Positions 54,001 to 62,170 of a stretch of DNA of 64,000 nucleotides are shown here, in pieces; within the stretch, counting starts at the first letter, position 1, and every line of letters starts with the position of its first letter. Under the pieces are notes generated by a model that saw nothing but the letters and a program-made list of their open reading frames with translations, searched no databases and was not told where the DNA came from. The DNA comes from Myxococcus stipitatus (GTDB lineage: Bacteria > Myxococcota > Myxococcia > Myxococcales > Myxococcaceae): the NCBI RefSeq assembly GCF_021412625.1, contig NZ_JAKCFI010000001.1, positions 434,001 through 498,000 on the forward strand, in the 5' to 3' direction. Position numbers and translations under genes: made by a program.

Positions 54001-56362
54001 CTTCCTGGAGACGCTCAGCCCGTACGCGCGGCAGTTCCTGCCCACCATGCCCCGGCCGGACGTGGAGCGCGTCAGCTCCATCCCCCCGTCCGTGGCCCTG
54101 GAGCAGCGCACCTCGCGCGCGGGCGCCACGAGCACCGTGGCCACCGTCACCGAGGTCGCCCACTACCTGCGCCTGCTGTACGCGAAGCTGGGCGAGCCGC
54201 ACTGCCCCCGGGACGACACGCCCATCACCGCGACGACGCCGGAGGTGCTGTACGCCCAGCTCACCGCGATGAAGGGCGAGGGGACGGTGTTGGCGCCCGC
54301 GGTGCGCGCGCGCAAGGGCACCTACCTGGACGTCTTCGCCGCGGCGGCCCGCGCGGGGCTGACGGCGGCCATCGTCGACGGACACGTGGCGTCCACGGAC
54401 GACCCGCCCCGGCTGGCGAAGACGCGCGAGCACGACATCGACCTCGTCATGTACGAGGGCCGGCTGGCGAAGCTGCCGCGCGACGTGTTCGACAAGGCGC
54501 TGGGGTGGGGACAGGGCGCGCTGAAGGTCCGCGACGCGCGGGGCGAGACGCTCCTGTCCACCGAGCGCACGTGCCCCAGGTGCGGCACTGCCGTGCCGGA
54601 GCTGGACCCGCGCTGGTTCTCCTTCAACACGAAGCAGGGGGCGTGCGAGTCGTGCGAGGGCACGGGCGTGCAGGGCGGCCCCACGGCGATGGCCGAGGGC
54701 GAGACGGCCGCGTGCCGCGTGTGCGGTGGCAGCCGGCTGGCGCCGGTGCCCCGGGGCGTGCGGCTGGAGGGCGCGCGCTACCACGAGGTGGTGCGGCAGT
54801 CCGTCGCGGCGGCGCTCGCGCGCGTGCGCGGGTGGAAGTTCAAGGGAGACCGGGCGCTGCTGGGCGAGCCGTCGCGGCAGGAGCTGCTGCGGCGCATGGA
54901 GTTCCTGGAGCGCGTGGGCCTGGGCTACCTGTCGCTGGACCGCAACGCCGCCACGCTGTCGGGCGGGGAGATGCAGCGACTGAGGTTGTCGGCGCAGCTG
55001 GGCGCGGGGCTCACCGGCGCCATGTACGTGCTGGACGAGCCGACCATCGGCCTGCACCCGCGCGACACCCACCGGCTGCTGGAGAACCTGCGCGCGCTGG
55101 TGGCCACGGGCTCCACGGTGCTGGTGGTGGAGCACGACTCGGACACCATCCGCGCCGCGGACCACCTGCTGGACCTGGGCCCCACGGGCGGGCGCGGCGG
55201 TGGCCGCATCCTCGCGGAGGGGCCGCCGGACGTGGTGCTCCAGAGCGACTCACCCACGGCCGCCGCCCTGCGCGCCGCGCAGGTGCGCGCTCCCTCCGGC
55301 CGGGGCGAGCCGAAGGAGTGGCTGGAGCTGAGGGGCGCGCGCGCCAACAACCTGAAGCGGGTGGACCTGCGGCTGCCCCTGGGCCGGCTCAACGTCGTCA
55401 GCGGCGTGTCCGGCTCCGGCAAGAGCACGCTGGTGCGGCAGGTGCTGTACCCGGCCCTGCGCGAGGCGCTGGAGCGCGTGTCCGTGAAGCCCGGGCCTTT
55501 CGATTCGCTGCGCGGAGTCGAGCCCGTGAAGCGGGTGCTGTCGGTGGACCAGTCGCCCATCGGCCGCACGCCGCGCTCGGTGCCCGCGACGTTCCTGGGC
55601 ATCTGGGACGAGCTGCGCCGCGCCTTCGCCGCGACGCCCGAGGCGAAGATTCGCGGCTTCTCCGCCGCGCGCTTCTCCTTCAACACGGCCAGCGGCGGCC
55701 GGTGCACGACGTGCGAGGGGCAGGGCGCCATCTCCCACGAGATGTCCTTCCTGCCGGACGTCGTCACGCCCTGCGAGGCGTGCGGCGGCGCGCGCTTCGA
55801 CGCGGCCACGCTGGAGGTGCGCTACCACGGGCTGTCCATTGGCGACGTGCTGCGGCTGTCCGCGGACGAGGCCAAGGACGTCTTCAAGGCCCTGCCCAAG
55901 GTGGCCGCGCCGCTGGAGTGCCTGTCCGACCTGGGCGTGGGCTACCTCCAGCTGGGGCAGGGCTCCAACACGCTCTCCGGCGGCGAGGCGCAGCGCCTGA
56001 AGCTGGCGTCGGAGCTGACGGCGTCCTCGCGGCACGTGCCCACGCTGTACGTGCTCGACGAGCCCACCACGGGCCTGCACCTGGGGGACGTGGAGAAGCT
56101 CATCACCTTCATGGGCCGGTTGGTGGACCGGGGCGACACGCTCGTCGTCATCGAGCACCACCCCTCCGTCATCGGCGCGGCGGACCATGTCGTGGAGCTG
56201 GGCCCGGAGGGCGGCGAGGACGGAGGCGCCATCGTCGGCGAGGGCACGCCCCGGGACGTGGCGAAGCTGAAGACGGCCACCGGCCGCGTGCTCAAGTCCT
56301 ACTTCTCCGGCGAGGAGTCCCGGGGGCCCCGGCGGGGCGCGGGCGGCGCGAGGCTCGGCTAG
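51050..56362 (+). CDS. uvrA: double-length UvrA, excinuclease ABC subunit A
   Basis: 1,770 residues, nearly twice the usual 940 or so. Two UvrA-like halves are joined by a basic linker near 915-935. Four Walker A motifs (GVSGAGKS near 31, GPSGSGKS near 618 and 963, GVSGSGKS near 1452) are each followed by an LSGGE signature. Both halves keep the FVESFSPYARQF / FLETLSPYARQF insert and the CEACAGEGYETVEMQFLADV-type zinc module. UvrA normally dimerises to find bulky DNA lesions and load UvrB, so this chain may act as a covalent dimer. Start ATG 51050 matches the usual MxxTHLVGARTHNLK opening. I do not see an obvious LexA box. Whether a second single-length uvrA exists elsewhere is unknown. Confidence 0.95.
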   Translation: MHKTHLVGARTHNLKDLSVDLSEGELVVVTGVSGAGKSSLALDTLYAEGQRRFVESFSPYARQFLERLERPPMDSLEPVAAGVAVDRRAPVKSSRSTVATLADAEPYLSALFTREAMPVCSKCGVEAVHTDARVAARGLLAATPDVTALIAFPVRIPDTASFLDNRARLLKDGYHRLVVGGEVKELESLRPSEATDAAGVARVLVDRVKLTDAHLSRVTQAVEDAWARAEGDAVVLVEGQEPRRLRRGLVCPTCAREFEPARPGLFSYQSPVGACAACRGFGRTIGIDWDKVIPNPALSLADGAIRPWSGKSSEWERTMLQRWCRSKGIPLDAPWGALTPAQRESVLEGAGDYDEGRAYPGVRAWFRWMESRTYKMHVRVLLARYRAYTLCQSCGGARLNEQARAYRVGGLDLPAWHGLELSEAVKRLESLRTSTGQGELARRELSNRLGYLLRVGLGYLTLDRQARTLSGGEAQRVSLTAALGTSLTGSLFVLDEPTVGLHPGDVPPLTEAIAELAERGNIAMVIEHDPRVIRSAHRVLELGPGAGRAGGTLCFDGTPEALAKRGDLPTGRLLAGGDVVKRAPRERTGSLKVVGAREHNLKSLTVSVPLGVLCTVTGPSGSGKSTLVDEVLYRHLARRLGVKDVEAPGAVDALEGAEAVEAVTFVDQSPLGRTSRGNAATYTKAWDRLRERFAAEPDAQVRGLTPAHFSFNVDKGRCEACAGEGYETVEMQFLADVALLCAVCRGRRFKEEVLAVRHQGFSVAQVLEMTVDEVLQHFGSDAALRRALGPVARLGLGYLPLGQPLSTLSGGEAQRLKLARALASEARGTLFLIDEPSAGLHAEDVRHVIAALHTLVDMGGSVIVVDHDVAVMKASDWLIDLGPVGGRDGGRLVAEGTPDAVARGEGATAEALRGERGPLGRKAKPRKSGKDAAPSIEVEHAREHNLQDVSCRIPLGKMTVVTGPSGSGKSSLAFDVVFAEGQRRFLETLSPYARQFLPTMPRPDVERVSSIPPSVALEQRTSRAGATSTVATVTEVAHYLRLLYAKLGEPHCPRDDTPITATTPEVLYAQLTAMKGEGTVLAPAVRARKGTYLDVFAAAARAGLTAAIVDGHVASTDDPPRLAKTREHDIDLVMYEGRLAKLPRDVFDKALGWGQGALKVRDARGETLLSTERTCPRCGTAVPELDPRWFSFNTKQGACESCEGTGVQGGPTAMAEGETAACRVCGGSRLAPVPRGVRLEGARYHEVVRQSVAAALARVRGWKFKGDRALLGEPSRQELLRRMEFLERVGLGYLSLDRNAATLSGGEMQRLRLSAQLGAGLTGAMYVLDEPTIGLHPRDTHRLLENLRALVATGSTVLVVEHDSDTIRAADHLLDLGPTGGRGGGRILAEGPPDVVLQSDSPTAAALRAAQVRAPSGRGEPKEWLELRGARANNLKRVDLRLPLGRLNVVSGVSGSGKSTLVRQVLYPALREALERVSVKPGPFDSLRGVEPVKRVLSVDQSPIGRTPRSVPATFLGIWDELRRAFAATPEAKIRGFSAARFSFNTASGGRCTTCEGQGAISHEMSFLPDVVTPCEACGGARFDAATLEVRYHGLSIGDVLRLSADEAKDVFKALPKVAAPLECLSDLGVGYLQLGQGSNTLSGGEAQRLKLASELTASSRHVPTLYVLDEPTTGLHLGDVEKLITFMGRLVDRGDTLVVIEHHPSVIGAADHVVELGPEGGEDGGAIVGEGTPRDVAKLKTATGRVLKSYFSGEESRGPRRGAGGARLG

Positions 56363-56434
56363 GTCGGGGCTGCTGTCGGGGGGATGACAGAAGGCCGTGA
56401 AATGCGCGCGGCCCTTCGGCATCCTTGCGCCGCC

Positions 56435-57034
56435 ATGAAGACCTTTTCCGTCATGACAGTCGTCGCGGCGCTCGCCGTCACCCCGGCCCTGGCCAACGGG
56501 CCGACGGCGAAGCCCCCGGCGTCCTCCACCGAGAAGTCCCAGCCCCCGAGCGAGAAGAAGCCCATGTCCTTCCATGACCTCACCGCCAACCGCCTCGACG
56601 GCAAGCCCGAGAAGCTCTCCGACTTCCAGGGCAAGGTCGTCCTCGTCGTCAACACCGCGTCCGAGTGTGGCTACACGCCGCAGTACGCGGGCCTGGAGAA
56701 GCTGTACCAGGACTACAAGGACAAGGGCGTCGTCGTGGTGGGCTTCCCGTCCAACGACTTCGGCGGCCAGGAGCCGGGCAGCTCCGAGCAGATCAAGCAG
56801 TTCTGCGAGCTGCGCTACAAGGTCACCTTCCCGATGTTCGAGAAGGTGAAGACGAAGGGCGAGGGCCAGTCCCCCGTCTACGCGTTCCTCTCCAAGAACC
56901 ACGACGCGCCCAAGTGGAACTTCCACAAGTACGTGGTGGGCAAGGACGGCCAGGTGCGCGCGGGCTTCCCCAGCAAGGTGACGCCGGAGAGCGACGAGCT
57001 GCGCAAGGCCATCGACGCGGCGCTCGCGCAGTAG
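56435..57034 (+). CDS. periplasmic glutathione peroxidase family protein
   Basis: 199 residues. A signal peptide (MKTFSVMTVVAALAVTPALA) and a Lys/Pro/Ser linker precede the thioredoxin-fold domain. The catalytic cysteine is in NTASECGYTPQYAGLEKLY (a Cys rather than Sec enzyme); FPSNDFGGQEPGSSEQI and KWNFHKYVVGKDG supply the other tetrad residues. It should reduce peroxides outside the cytoplasm, probably with thioredoxin-like donors. ATG 56402 is an in-frame alternative, but 56435 gives the natural signal peptide. It lies 72 bases after uvrA. Confidence 0.9.
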   Translation: MKTFSVMTVVAALAVTPALANGPTAKPPASSTEKSQPPSEKKPMSFHDLTANRLDGKPEKLSDFQGKVVLVVNTASECGYTPQYAGLEKLYQDYKDKGVVVVGFPSNDFGGQEPGSSEQIKQFCELRYKVTFPMFEKVKTKGEGQSPVYAFLSKNHDAPKWNFHKYVVGKDGQVRAGFPSKVTPESDELRKAIDAALAQ

Positions 57035-57234
57035 CCACGCGCGGGACGTCGGAGCGCTCCTCGGGCCGGGCGACCTTCCGGTCCGGGGCTCCGCCGCCCG
57101 GTGGCCCACGGGGTTTCGCGAGGGCCGACGCTCCTCCCTCCGGCTTCCCTGCGTGCGGACGCGCCGCGGGCCATGGCGTGAGCGACGCCGGGCGCCCACC
57201 GTGAACGACGGACCCTGGCCCTGGAGGGAGCCAC

Positions 57235-58221
57235 ATGGCCGTCGCGTCGACGCCGACGATGGAGACCCGGGAGGAGGCCTGGCCGGCGCTTCCCTTCTCG
57301 GAGTGGAAGGACACCCTCGCCACGCTGCACCGCTACACGCAGGTGCTCGGCAAGGTGCGGCTGGCGCTGACGCCTCCGGAGAACCACTGGTGGAACGTCT
57401 CGTTCCGGGTGACGCCCCGGGGGCTGACGACCCGGATGATTCCGTACGCGCGGGGCGCCTTCCAGGTGGACTTCGACTTCCTCTCCAGCGAGCTGCGCTT
57501 CGAGACGAGCCAGGGGGCGGTGCGGGTGATGGAGCTGGAGGCCCGCCCGGTGGCGGAGTTCTACCGGGACGTCATGGCGATGCTGCGCTCGCTCGGCATC
57601 GACGTGCGCATCTGGGACCACCCGGTGGAGATTCCCGATGACACCACGCCGTTCAGCGAGGACCGCGTCCACTCCGCCTACGTCCCCGAACAGGCGCGAC
57701 GCTGGTGGCGGGCCCTGCTCCAGGCGCAGGTCATCCTCGAGGAGTTCCGCGCGCGCTTCACCGGCAAGTGCAGCCCGGTGCAGTTCTTCTGGGGGAGCTT
57801 CGACCTGGCGGTGACGCGCTTCGGAGGGCGCCCCGCCCCGGAGCGGCCGGGCGCGGACGCGGTGACGCTGGAGGCGTACTGCGAGGAGGTGTGCAGCGCG
57901 GGCTTCTGGCCCGGCACCCAGGCGCTGGGGGACGCCGCCTTCTACTGCTACGCCGCGCCGGAGCCCGAGGGATTCTCGGCGGCTCGCGTGCACCCCTCGG
58001 CGGCGCGCTACGACGCGGCCTTCAAGGAGTTCCTCCTGCCGTACGAGGCGGTGCGCCAGGCGGACGAACCGCGCGCCTTCCTGCTCGACTTCCTCCAGAG
58101 CACCTACGAGGCCTGCGCGGACCGGGCGGATTGGGACCGCGAGGGGCTGGAGCGGCCGCTCATCCTGCCCGAGAGCCTGAAGGCCACCCGAGCCACGGAG
58201 GGCGCCACCGCCAGGGAGTAG
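57235..58221 (+). CDS. DUF5996-family protein
   Basis: 328 residues, soluble. It shows the typical WPALPFSEWKDTLATLHRY, PPENHWWNVSFRVTPRGLTT, KCSPVQFFWGSFDLAVTRF and EVCSAGFWPG stretches of DUF5996, a family of unknown function found widely in actinobacteria and myxobacteria. A TGGAGGGAG site lies just before the ATG. No operon partner is evident; convergent with the lipoprotein gene at 58343. Confidence 0.85.
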   Translation: MAVASTPTMETREEAWPALPFSEWKDTLATLHRYTQVLGKVRLALTPPENHWWNVSFRVTPRGLTTRMIPYARGAFQVDFDFLSSELRFETSQGAVRVMELEARPVAEFYRDVMAMLRSLGIDVRIWDHPVEIPDDTTPFSEDRVHSAYVPEQARRWWRALLQAQVILEEFRARFTGKCSPVQFFWGSFDLAVTRFGGRPAPERPGADAVTLEAYCEEVCSAGFWPGTQALGDAAFYCYAAPEPEGFSAARVHPSAARYDAAFKEFLLPYEAVRQADEPRAFLLDFLQSTYEACADRADWDREGLERPLILPESLKATRATEGATARE

Positions 58222-58342
58222 GCCGGTGTCGGGTTGGGGGCACGCCCCCGCCCGGCCGGGCTCTCGCCCTCGCCGCGACGCCGGCATGGCGAACCCGCCG
58301 GGGCGGGCCCGAGTGGGCTCGGAGGGAGTCCGGCGCCCGGGC

Positions 58343-59476
58343 TCACTCCCGTCGTCGGACCCGGGGGAGCAGCGCCAGGGCGCCCGCCACGCCGAGGACG
58401 CCGAGCAGCGTCAGCCCGAGCAGCCACAGGAAGACGCGGTCCACCAGCGTCGTGAGTCGCTCGAACGCGTGGTCCACGAGCCCATGGCCCAGCTGCTCCG
58501 TCTGGCGCAGGGCCTCGACGCGCTCCGTGTGCAGCGTGGCCAGCACGGCCCGGCGTTCGCCGCGCAGGTCCTCGACGAGGGCCCGCCGCTCGTCCTCGAC
58601 GAAACGTTGGACGGCCTGGCGCTCCCCGGCGAGCGCGTTCAGGACGGCCTGCCGCTCTCGCGCGAGCAGCGCGGGTGTTCCCGAGGCCAGCGTGCCCAGC
58701 GCATCGAGCGTCGCCACGATGCGGGCCAGCTCCTCCATCGCCTCGCGGGCGGGCAGGGCCTTCAGGGCCTCCTGGGCCATCGACTCCACCTGCCAGCGCG
58801 CCTGGCGCGGCAGCGAGGCCGCGTACAGGTCGACCCGCGCGGTGAGGTCGCGCACGTTCTCCACCAGCACCGAGGCGCCGCGCAGGGCCCCCAGCCCCGA
58901 CTGCGCCGTCAGGTCCGCGAGCAGCGGGACGGTGGATTCGCGCGCGACGAGCGAGCCGACCAGGGGATGCGCTCCGGCCCACGCGTGCACCCGCTCCCAG
59001 GCGCCCGTCACGTCGTCCTGGCCGGACAGCTCGCGCCACAGGGCCTCGATTTCAGCCTCCTGCTGGCGCAGCAGCAATTCGGCCGCCGCGCTCACCTCCG
59101 GGGTCGCTCCCGCCTTCCGGGCCCAGTCGGGGAGGGCGAGCTCGAGCTGGGCGAGGAGCGCCCACGCATCCACCACCGCCGCCACCGGGTCGGGTTGGAG
59201 CAGCGCGCCCTGCATCGCCGGGACGGCGTTGAGTTTGAACGTGGTCATCGCCTCGCGCACGGACGGCGTGTCCGCCTTCGCGGCGATGTCGTCCGCGGAG
59301 ACCTCCAGGAGGCCGGAGAAGCGGCGCGCCATGTCGCGCACACGGGTACGCAGGGCGGCGACGGACAGGTCCGAGCGCCCCACGCGCCGTGTCAGCTCCG
59401 TGCGCGGCTCGGTCGTCGCGCAGCCACCGAGCCACGTGAGCAGCAGCGCGAGGGCGGCGAGGCGGGGGCGGGACAT
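58343..59476 (-). CDS. coiled-coil lipoprotein with C-terminal membrane helix
   Basis: 377 residues. The signal ends in a lipobox (WLGGC, residue 19). The body is helical; from about 265 to 340 a charged repeat (RERQAVLNALAGERQAVQRF, ERRAVLATLHTERVEALRQ) looks like a continuous coiled coil. A C-terminal hydrophobic helix (LWLLGLTLLGVLGVAGALAL) and basic end follow. N-terminal lipid plus a C-terminal transmembrane helix would allow it to bridge the two membranes. It follows the DUF4136 lipoprotein gene on the same strand. Confidence 0.72.
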   Translation of the reverse strand: MSRPRLAALALLLTWLGGCATTEPRTELTRRVGRSDLSVAALRTRVRDMARRFSGLLEVSADDIAAKADTPSVREAMTTFKLNAVPAMQGALLQPDPVAAVVDAWALLAQLELALPDWARKAGATPEVSAAAELLLRQQEAEIEALWRELSGQDDVTGAWERVHAWAGAHPLVGSLVARESTVPLLADLTAQSGLGALRGASVLVENVRDLTARVDLYAASLPRQARWQVESMAQEALKALPAREAMEELARIVATLDALGTLASGTPALLARERQAVLNALAGERQAVQRFVEDERRALVEDLRGERRAVLATLHTERVEALRQTEQLGHGLVDHAFERLTTLVDRVFLWLLGLTLLGVLGVAGALALLPRVRRRE

Positions 59477-59531
59477 GGGGCCCGACCAAGCTGCTCACGT
59501 CCGCTTCCGCGGCCGAGCGTCCCCAGGGGCC

Positions 59532-59545
59532 GGAAGACGTCTTCC
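59532..59545. promoter_or_regulatory. 14-bp perfect palindrome GGAAGACGTCTTCC
   Basis: Lies in the 92-base gap between the DUF4136 gene and the downstream lipoprotein gene. It could be an operator for an internal promoter, or a short hairpin between the two cistrons. Confidence 0.35.
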
Positions 59546-59568
59546 AAGGAACGCTCCGTCGCCGCGGC

Positions 59569-60156
59569 TCACTTCTTCTTCGGCTTGGGCGGGAAGTCCG
59601 CCAGCATCTTCGAGACGGCCTTGGAGATCCTCTTCTGCTGATCCTCGGGGCTCGCGTTCTCCTTGAGCTCCGACTTCGCCCTGCCGCGCCAGACGAGCTT
59701 CTTCGAGGACGCGTCCACGATGTCGAGCAGCAGCGTGCCCTCCTCGTACTCGCGCACGTACGTCTCCGGCACCGTCATCCCGACCGGCCCCGCGAAGAAC
59801 GGGTCCCACGCCGGGTCGTACGGATAGCCGTAGTAGTTGTTGACGGTGTCCGCCTCGAGCTTCTGGTTGATGGCGCCGTGCCAGCCGACGAGGAAGTCCG
59901 GGTTCGATTCCGGCGACACCTTCTGGTAGCCGCGCGACTGGAGGGCCTGGTCGGTGGCCTTCTGGACCTCCGCGCCGATGATGGGGTTGTAGACGTTCTT
60001 GTCTCCCCCGGTAGGCGGCGGCAGCCAGGCGTAGGTCTTGAAACTGTCGAGCTGCTGGACGGCGCCCGGGTCGTAGTTGGTCTTCACGTCGATGGTCGAA
60101 CAGGCCGCGAACATCGACGCGAGCAGCAGGGGAGCGAGTCGGGACAGCAGCCGCAT
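59569..60156 (-). CDS. DUF4136 lipoprotein
   Basis: 195 residues. The lipobox FAACS lies near residue 18 (ASMFAAC). The mature part has STIDVKTNYDPGAVQQLDSF, KTYAWLPPP and VREYEEGTLLLDIVDASSKK, followed by LVWRGRAKSELK, the pattern of DUF4136 outer-membrane lipoproteins of unknown function. A GGAGG-type site is present before the ATG. It lies downstream of the sigma/anti-sigma/periplasmic protein genes on the same strand. Confidence 0.87.
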   Translation of the reverse strand: MRLLSRLAPLLLASMFAACSTIDVKTNYDPGAVQQLDSFKTYAWLPPPTGGDKNVYNPIIGAEVQKATDQALQSRGYQKVSPESNPDFLVGWHGAINQKLEADTVNNYYGYPYDPAWDPFFAGPVGMTVPETYVREYEEGTLLLDIVDASSKKLVWRGRAKSELKENASPEDQQKRISKAVSKMLADFPPKPKKK

Positions 60157-60305
60157 GGAAGCCTCCTCGGTGACGGCGCGCCGCGCGCCGTGGGCCTCCA
60201 GAGGGTAGTCACGCGCCCGCGCCGCTCCCTCGCGCGCGTCCATGCCCGCATCCGACCCGGGTCGCACCCAAGTGATCCGGGCGCGACGTCCGGACGTGCG
60301 CGGCT

Positions 60306-60812
60306 TCAGTCCTCCGGCGACGCGTCCGCAGGGCCGCCGCGCCACGCGCGCTTCAGCTTCCCCTCGGAGCGGGCCAGGGCGAGGGCGAGCTTCGCGCGCT
60401 TCTCGACGGGCAGGTCCTTGGCGAGCGCCTGGTACATCTCCCGGTCCAACGCGGCGATGCGCTCGCGGGCCTCGAACGCGCGCTGCGCGGCGCCGTCCAC
60501 CTGGGCCAGGACCGAGGTGTCCCCCCGCGACGCCTGGTGGAGGATGCGCGCGGCGTCGCGCACCTGCTCGCGCAGGGGGCGCCGCTTCTCGTCGAACCGG
60601 CGCAGGGTCTCCTCCATCTTCAGCGCCTGGGCGTTGTCCAGCTCCAGCGCGTCGGACAGCTGCAGCACCTGGCGCAGCCGCAGCCGCTTCTCGGCGCGCT
60701 CGAAGCGCTCGGCGGCGCGCTCCTCCCGCCCCGGCTTGTCGGGGCCCTGGGCCAGCGCCAGCCAGGGCGTCAGTGCCAGCGCCAGCGCCACGCCTCGCAT
60801 CCTCGTCGTCAT
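60306..60812 (-). CDS. CpxP/Spy-like periplasmic protein
   Basis: 168 residues. A signal peptide (MRGVALALALTPWLALAQG) leads to a charged helical body with RAEKRLRLRQVLQLSDALEL and EETLRRFDEKRRPLREQVRD, resembling the helical-hairpin Spy/CpxP/zinc-resistance family that binds unfolded proteins or metals. A GTG at 60818 in frame overlaps the anti-sigma stop (GTGA), so the true start may be six bases earlier and translation is coupled. Follows the sigma/anti-sigma pair, so it probably serves its regulon. Confidence 0.72.
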   Translation of the reverse strand: MTTRMRGVALALALTPWLALAQGPDKPGREERAAERFERAEKRLRLRQVLQLSDALELDNAQALKMEETLRRFDEKRRPLREQVRDAARILHQASRGDTSVLAQVDGAAQRAFEARERIAALDREMYQALAKDLPVEKRAKLALALARSEGKLKRAWRGGPADASPED

Positions 60813-60814
60813 CG

Positions 60815-61360
60815 TCACAGCATCTCTCCCTGCTCGAAGTCGTCGTCCCACGCGTCCAGGTCGTCGAGCATCGCGTCGTCCTCGGACGCGGCCACGTCGG
60901 TGGCCTCCAGCGGCTCCAGCCCCGCCCACTCCTCGAAATCCGCCAGCGTCTGGCGCGTCTCGGTCGCGACGCCGTCCTCCACGGCCGCCGCGCGAGGCGG
61001 AGCGGCGTCCGGCGTCTCCGCCGTCCACCGCGTGGACCGCCACGGGCCCAGCACCATCACCGCGGCGACCGCCGCCACCGCCGCCACGGAGCCCAGCGTC
61101 CGCCACCGCAGCGACTGGCGCGTCTGCTCGCGATGCCACGCGGCCAGGGTGCGCCGGGGCAGGGCCTCCTGGAGGGTCCGCTCCGTCGCGGAAGGCGGTG
61201 GCAGGGCCGCCAGCGACAACACCTCCCTCGTCGCCTCGAACGCCTCGCGGCAGCCCGGGCACGACGCCAGGTGCTCGAGCAGCCGCACCGTCTCCGCCGC
61301 ATCGAGCGCGCCCGCGGCATGCAGGTCCAGCCGCTCTTCCTGGTCAGCGCACGCAGCCAT
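60815..61360 (-). CDS. zinc-finger anti-sigma factor
   Basis: 181 residues. The N-terminal ZAS domain has the HxxxCxxC motif in LLEHLASCPGCREAFEA. A single membrane helix (LGSVAAVAAVAAVMVLG) is near residue 95, and an acidic C-terminal tail ends DDFEQGEML. The layout (cytoplasmic sigma-binding, one helix, extracytoplasmic tail) fits an anti-sigma factor for the ECF sigma encoded directly upstream. The ATG overlaps the sigma stop by one base (TGATG). Confidence 0.85.
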   Translation of the reverse strand: MAACADQEERLDLHAAGALDAAETVRLLEHLASCPGCREAFEATREVLSLAALPPPSATERTLQEALPRRTLAAWHREQTRQSLRWRTLGSVAAVAAVAAVMVLGPWRSTRWTAETPDAAPPRAAAVEDGVATETRQTLADFEEWAGLEPLEATDVAASEDDAMLDDLDAWDDDFEQGEML

Positions 61361-61995
61361 CAGCCCTTCTCCTCGGGTCCATCCACGCTCGCCTTGAGGC
61401 GCTTCACCGCGTGATGGAACTGCACCTTCGCATTGTTCTCGGTGATGCCCAGCGTCTGCGCGATGTCCTTGAACGGCAGCCCGCCGTCGATCCGCAGCGT
61501 CAGCACCTCGCGCTGCCGCCTCGGCAGGGCCAGCACCGCCGCGCGCACGCGCCGCTCCCGCTCCGCCCGCTCCAGCGACTCCTGCGCCGACTCCCCGGGC
61601 GCCTGCGCCACGTCGTCCGCCACGGCCTCCACCAGCACCGGGCGCCAGCGCTGGCCCTGACGGGCATGGTTCCTGGCCAGGTTCAGCGCGATGCGCACCA
61701 GCCACGACCGGAACGGCGCGGGCCCCAGCCGCGTGAAGCGGCCGAACACCCGCTGCGAGGCCTCCAGCGCGCGCAGGAAGGCCCCCTGGACCAGATCCGC
61801 CGCGTCCTCCGGCCGGGATACGTACCGGCGCACCAGGGAGAAGACGAGCGCCTGGTGCCGCGTCACCAGCACCTCGAAGGCCGTCTCCTCTCCGTCCAGG
61901 AAGGCACGGCAGAGCACCTCGTCCGGCGCCTGTTCGAGGGCCATCCGACGAGAGGGCATCGCCACCACCCGGCCGCCTGTCTCCCTGATGCTCAC
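61360..61995 (-). CDS. ECF-type sigma-70 family sigma factor
   Basis: 211 residues. Region 2 spans about 25-95 (VTRHQALVFSLVRRYVSRPE, DAADLVQGAFLRALEA); region 4 spans about 145-205 (ALPRRQREVLTLRIDGGLPF, KDIAQTLGITENNAKVQFHH). No region 1.1 or 3, as expected for the extracytoplasmic-function group. It starts at GTG 61995; ATG 61959 and 61944 are possible alternatives. With its anti-sigma partner and the CpxP-like, DUF4136 and lipoprotein genes, it looks like an envelope-stress unit. An autoregulatory promoter was not identified. Confidence 0.92.
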   Translation of the reverse strand: MSIRETGGRVVAMPSRRMALEQAPDEVLCRAFLDGEETAFEVLVTRHQALVFSLVRRYVSRPEDAADLVQGAFLRALEASQRVFGRFTRLGPAPFRSWLVRIALNLARNHARQGQRWRPVLVEAVADDVAQAPGESAQESLERAERERRVRAAVLALPRRQREVLTLRIDGGLPFKDIAQTLGITENNAKVQFHHAVKRLKASVDGPEEKG

Positions 61996-62064
61996 GAACC
62001 CTTCAACCCCCGACCCGGCGAAAGGTTATTCGCGCCCCGTCGCCCGTCGCATTTTCCCGGGGTG

Positions 62065-62080
62065 TGCTGGAAATCCAGCA
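62065..62080. promoter_or_regulatory. dyad between divergent sigma factor and regulator-like gene
   Basis: TGCTGGA-AA-TCCAGCA, a perfect 7-2-7 palindrome, lies 69 bases upstream of the sigma factor and 90 bases upstream of the divergent gene at 62171. It is a candidate operator. Confidence 0.4.
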
Positions 62081-62170
62081 TCTTGCGTGGCCGCTCGGGG
62101 GAGGGTGGGTTGCTCGGGGTGGATCCGGGCTGTCACAATGCGTGGGGTTGGTGCCACCCACGGACCGGTC

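Noticed and set aside
50948-55165. Very long open frame on the minus strand opposite uvrA
   Set aside because: High GC content makes antisense frames long; the translation is low-complexity His/Arg/Gln/Ala with no motifs, while the plus strand is unmistakable UvrA.
59895-59920. tRNA T-arm-like sequence (CCGGGTTCGATTCCGG)
   Set aside because: It lies inside the DUF4136 coding frame (encoding ESNPDF), and no acceptor stem, D-arm or anticodon arm can be built around it.
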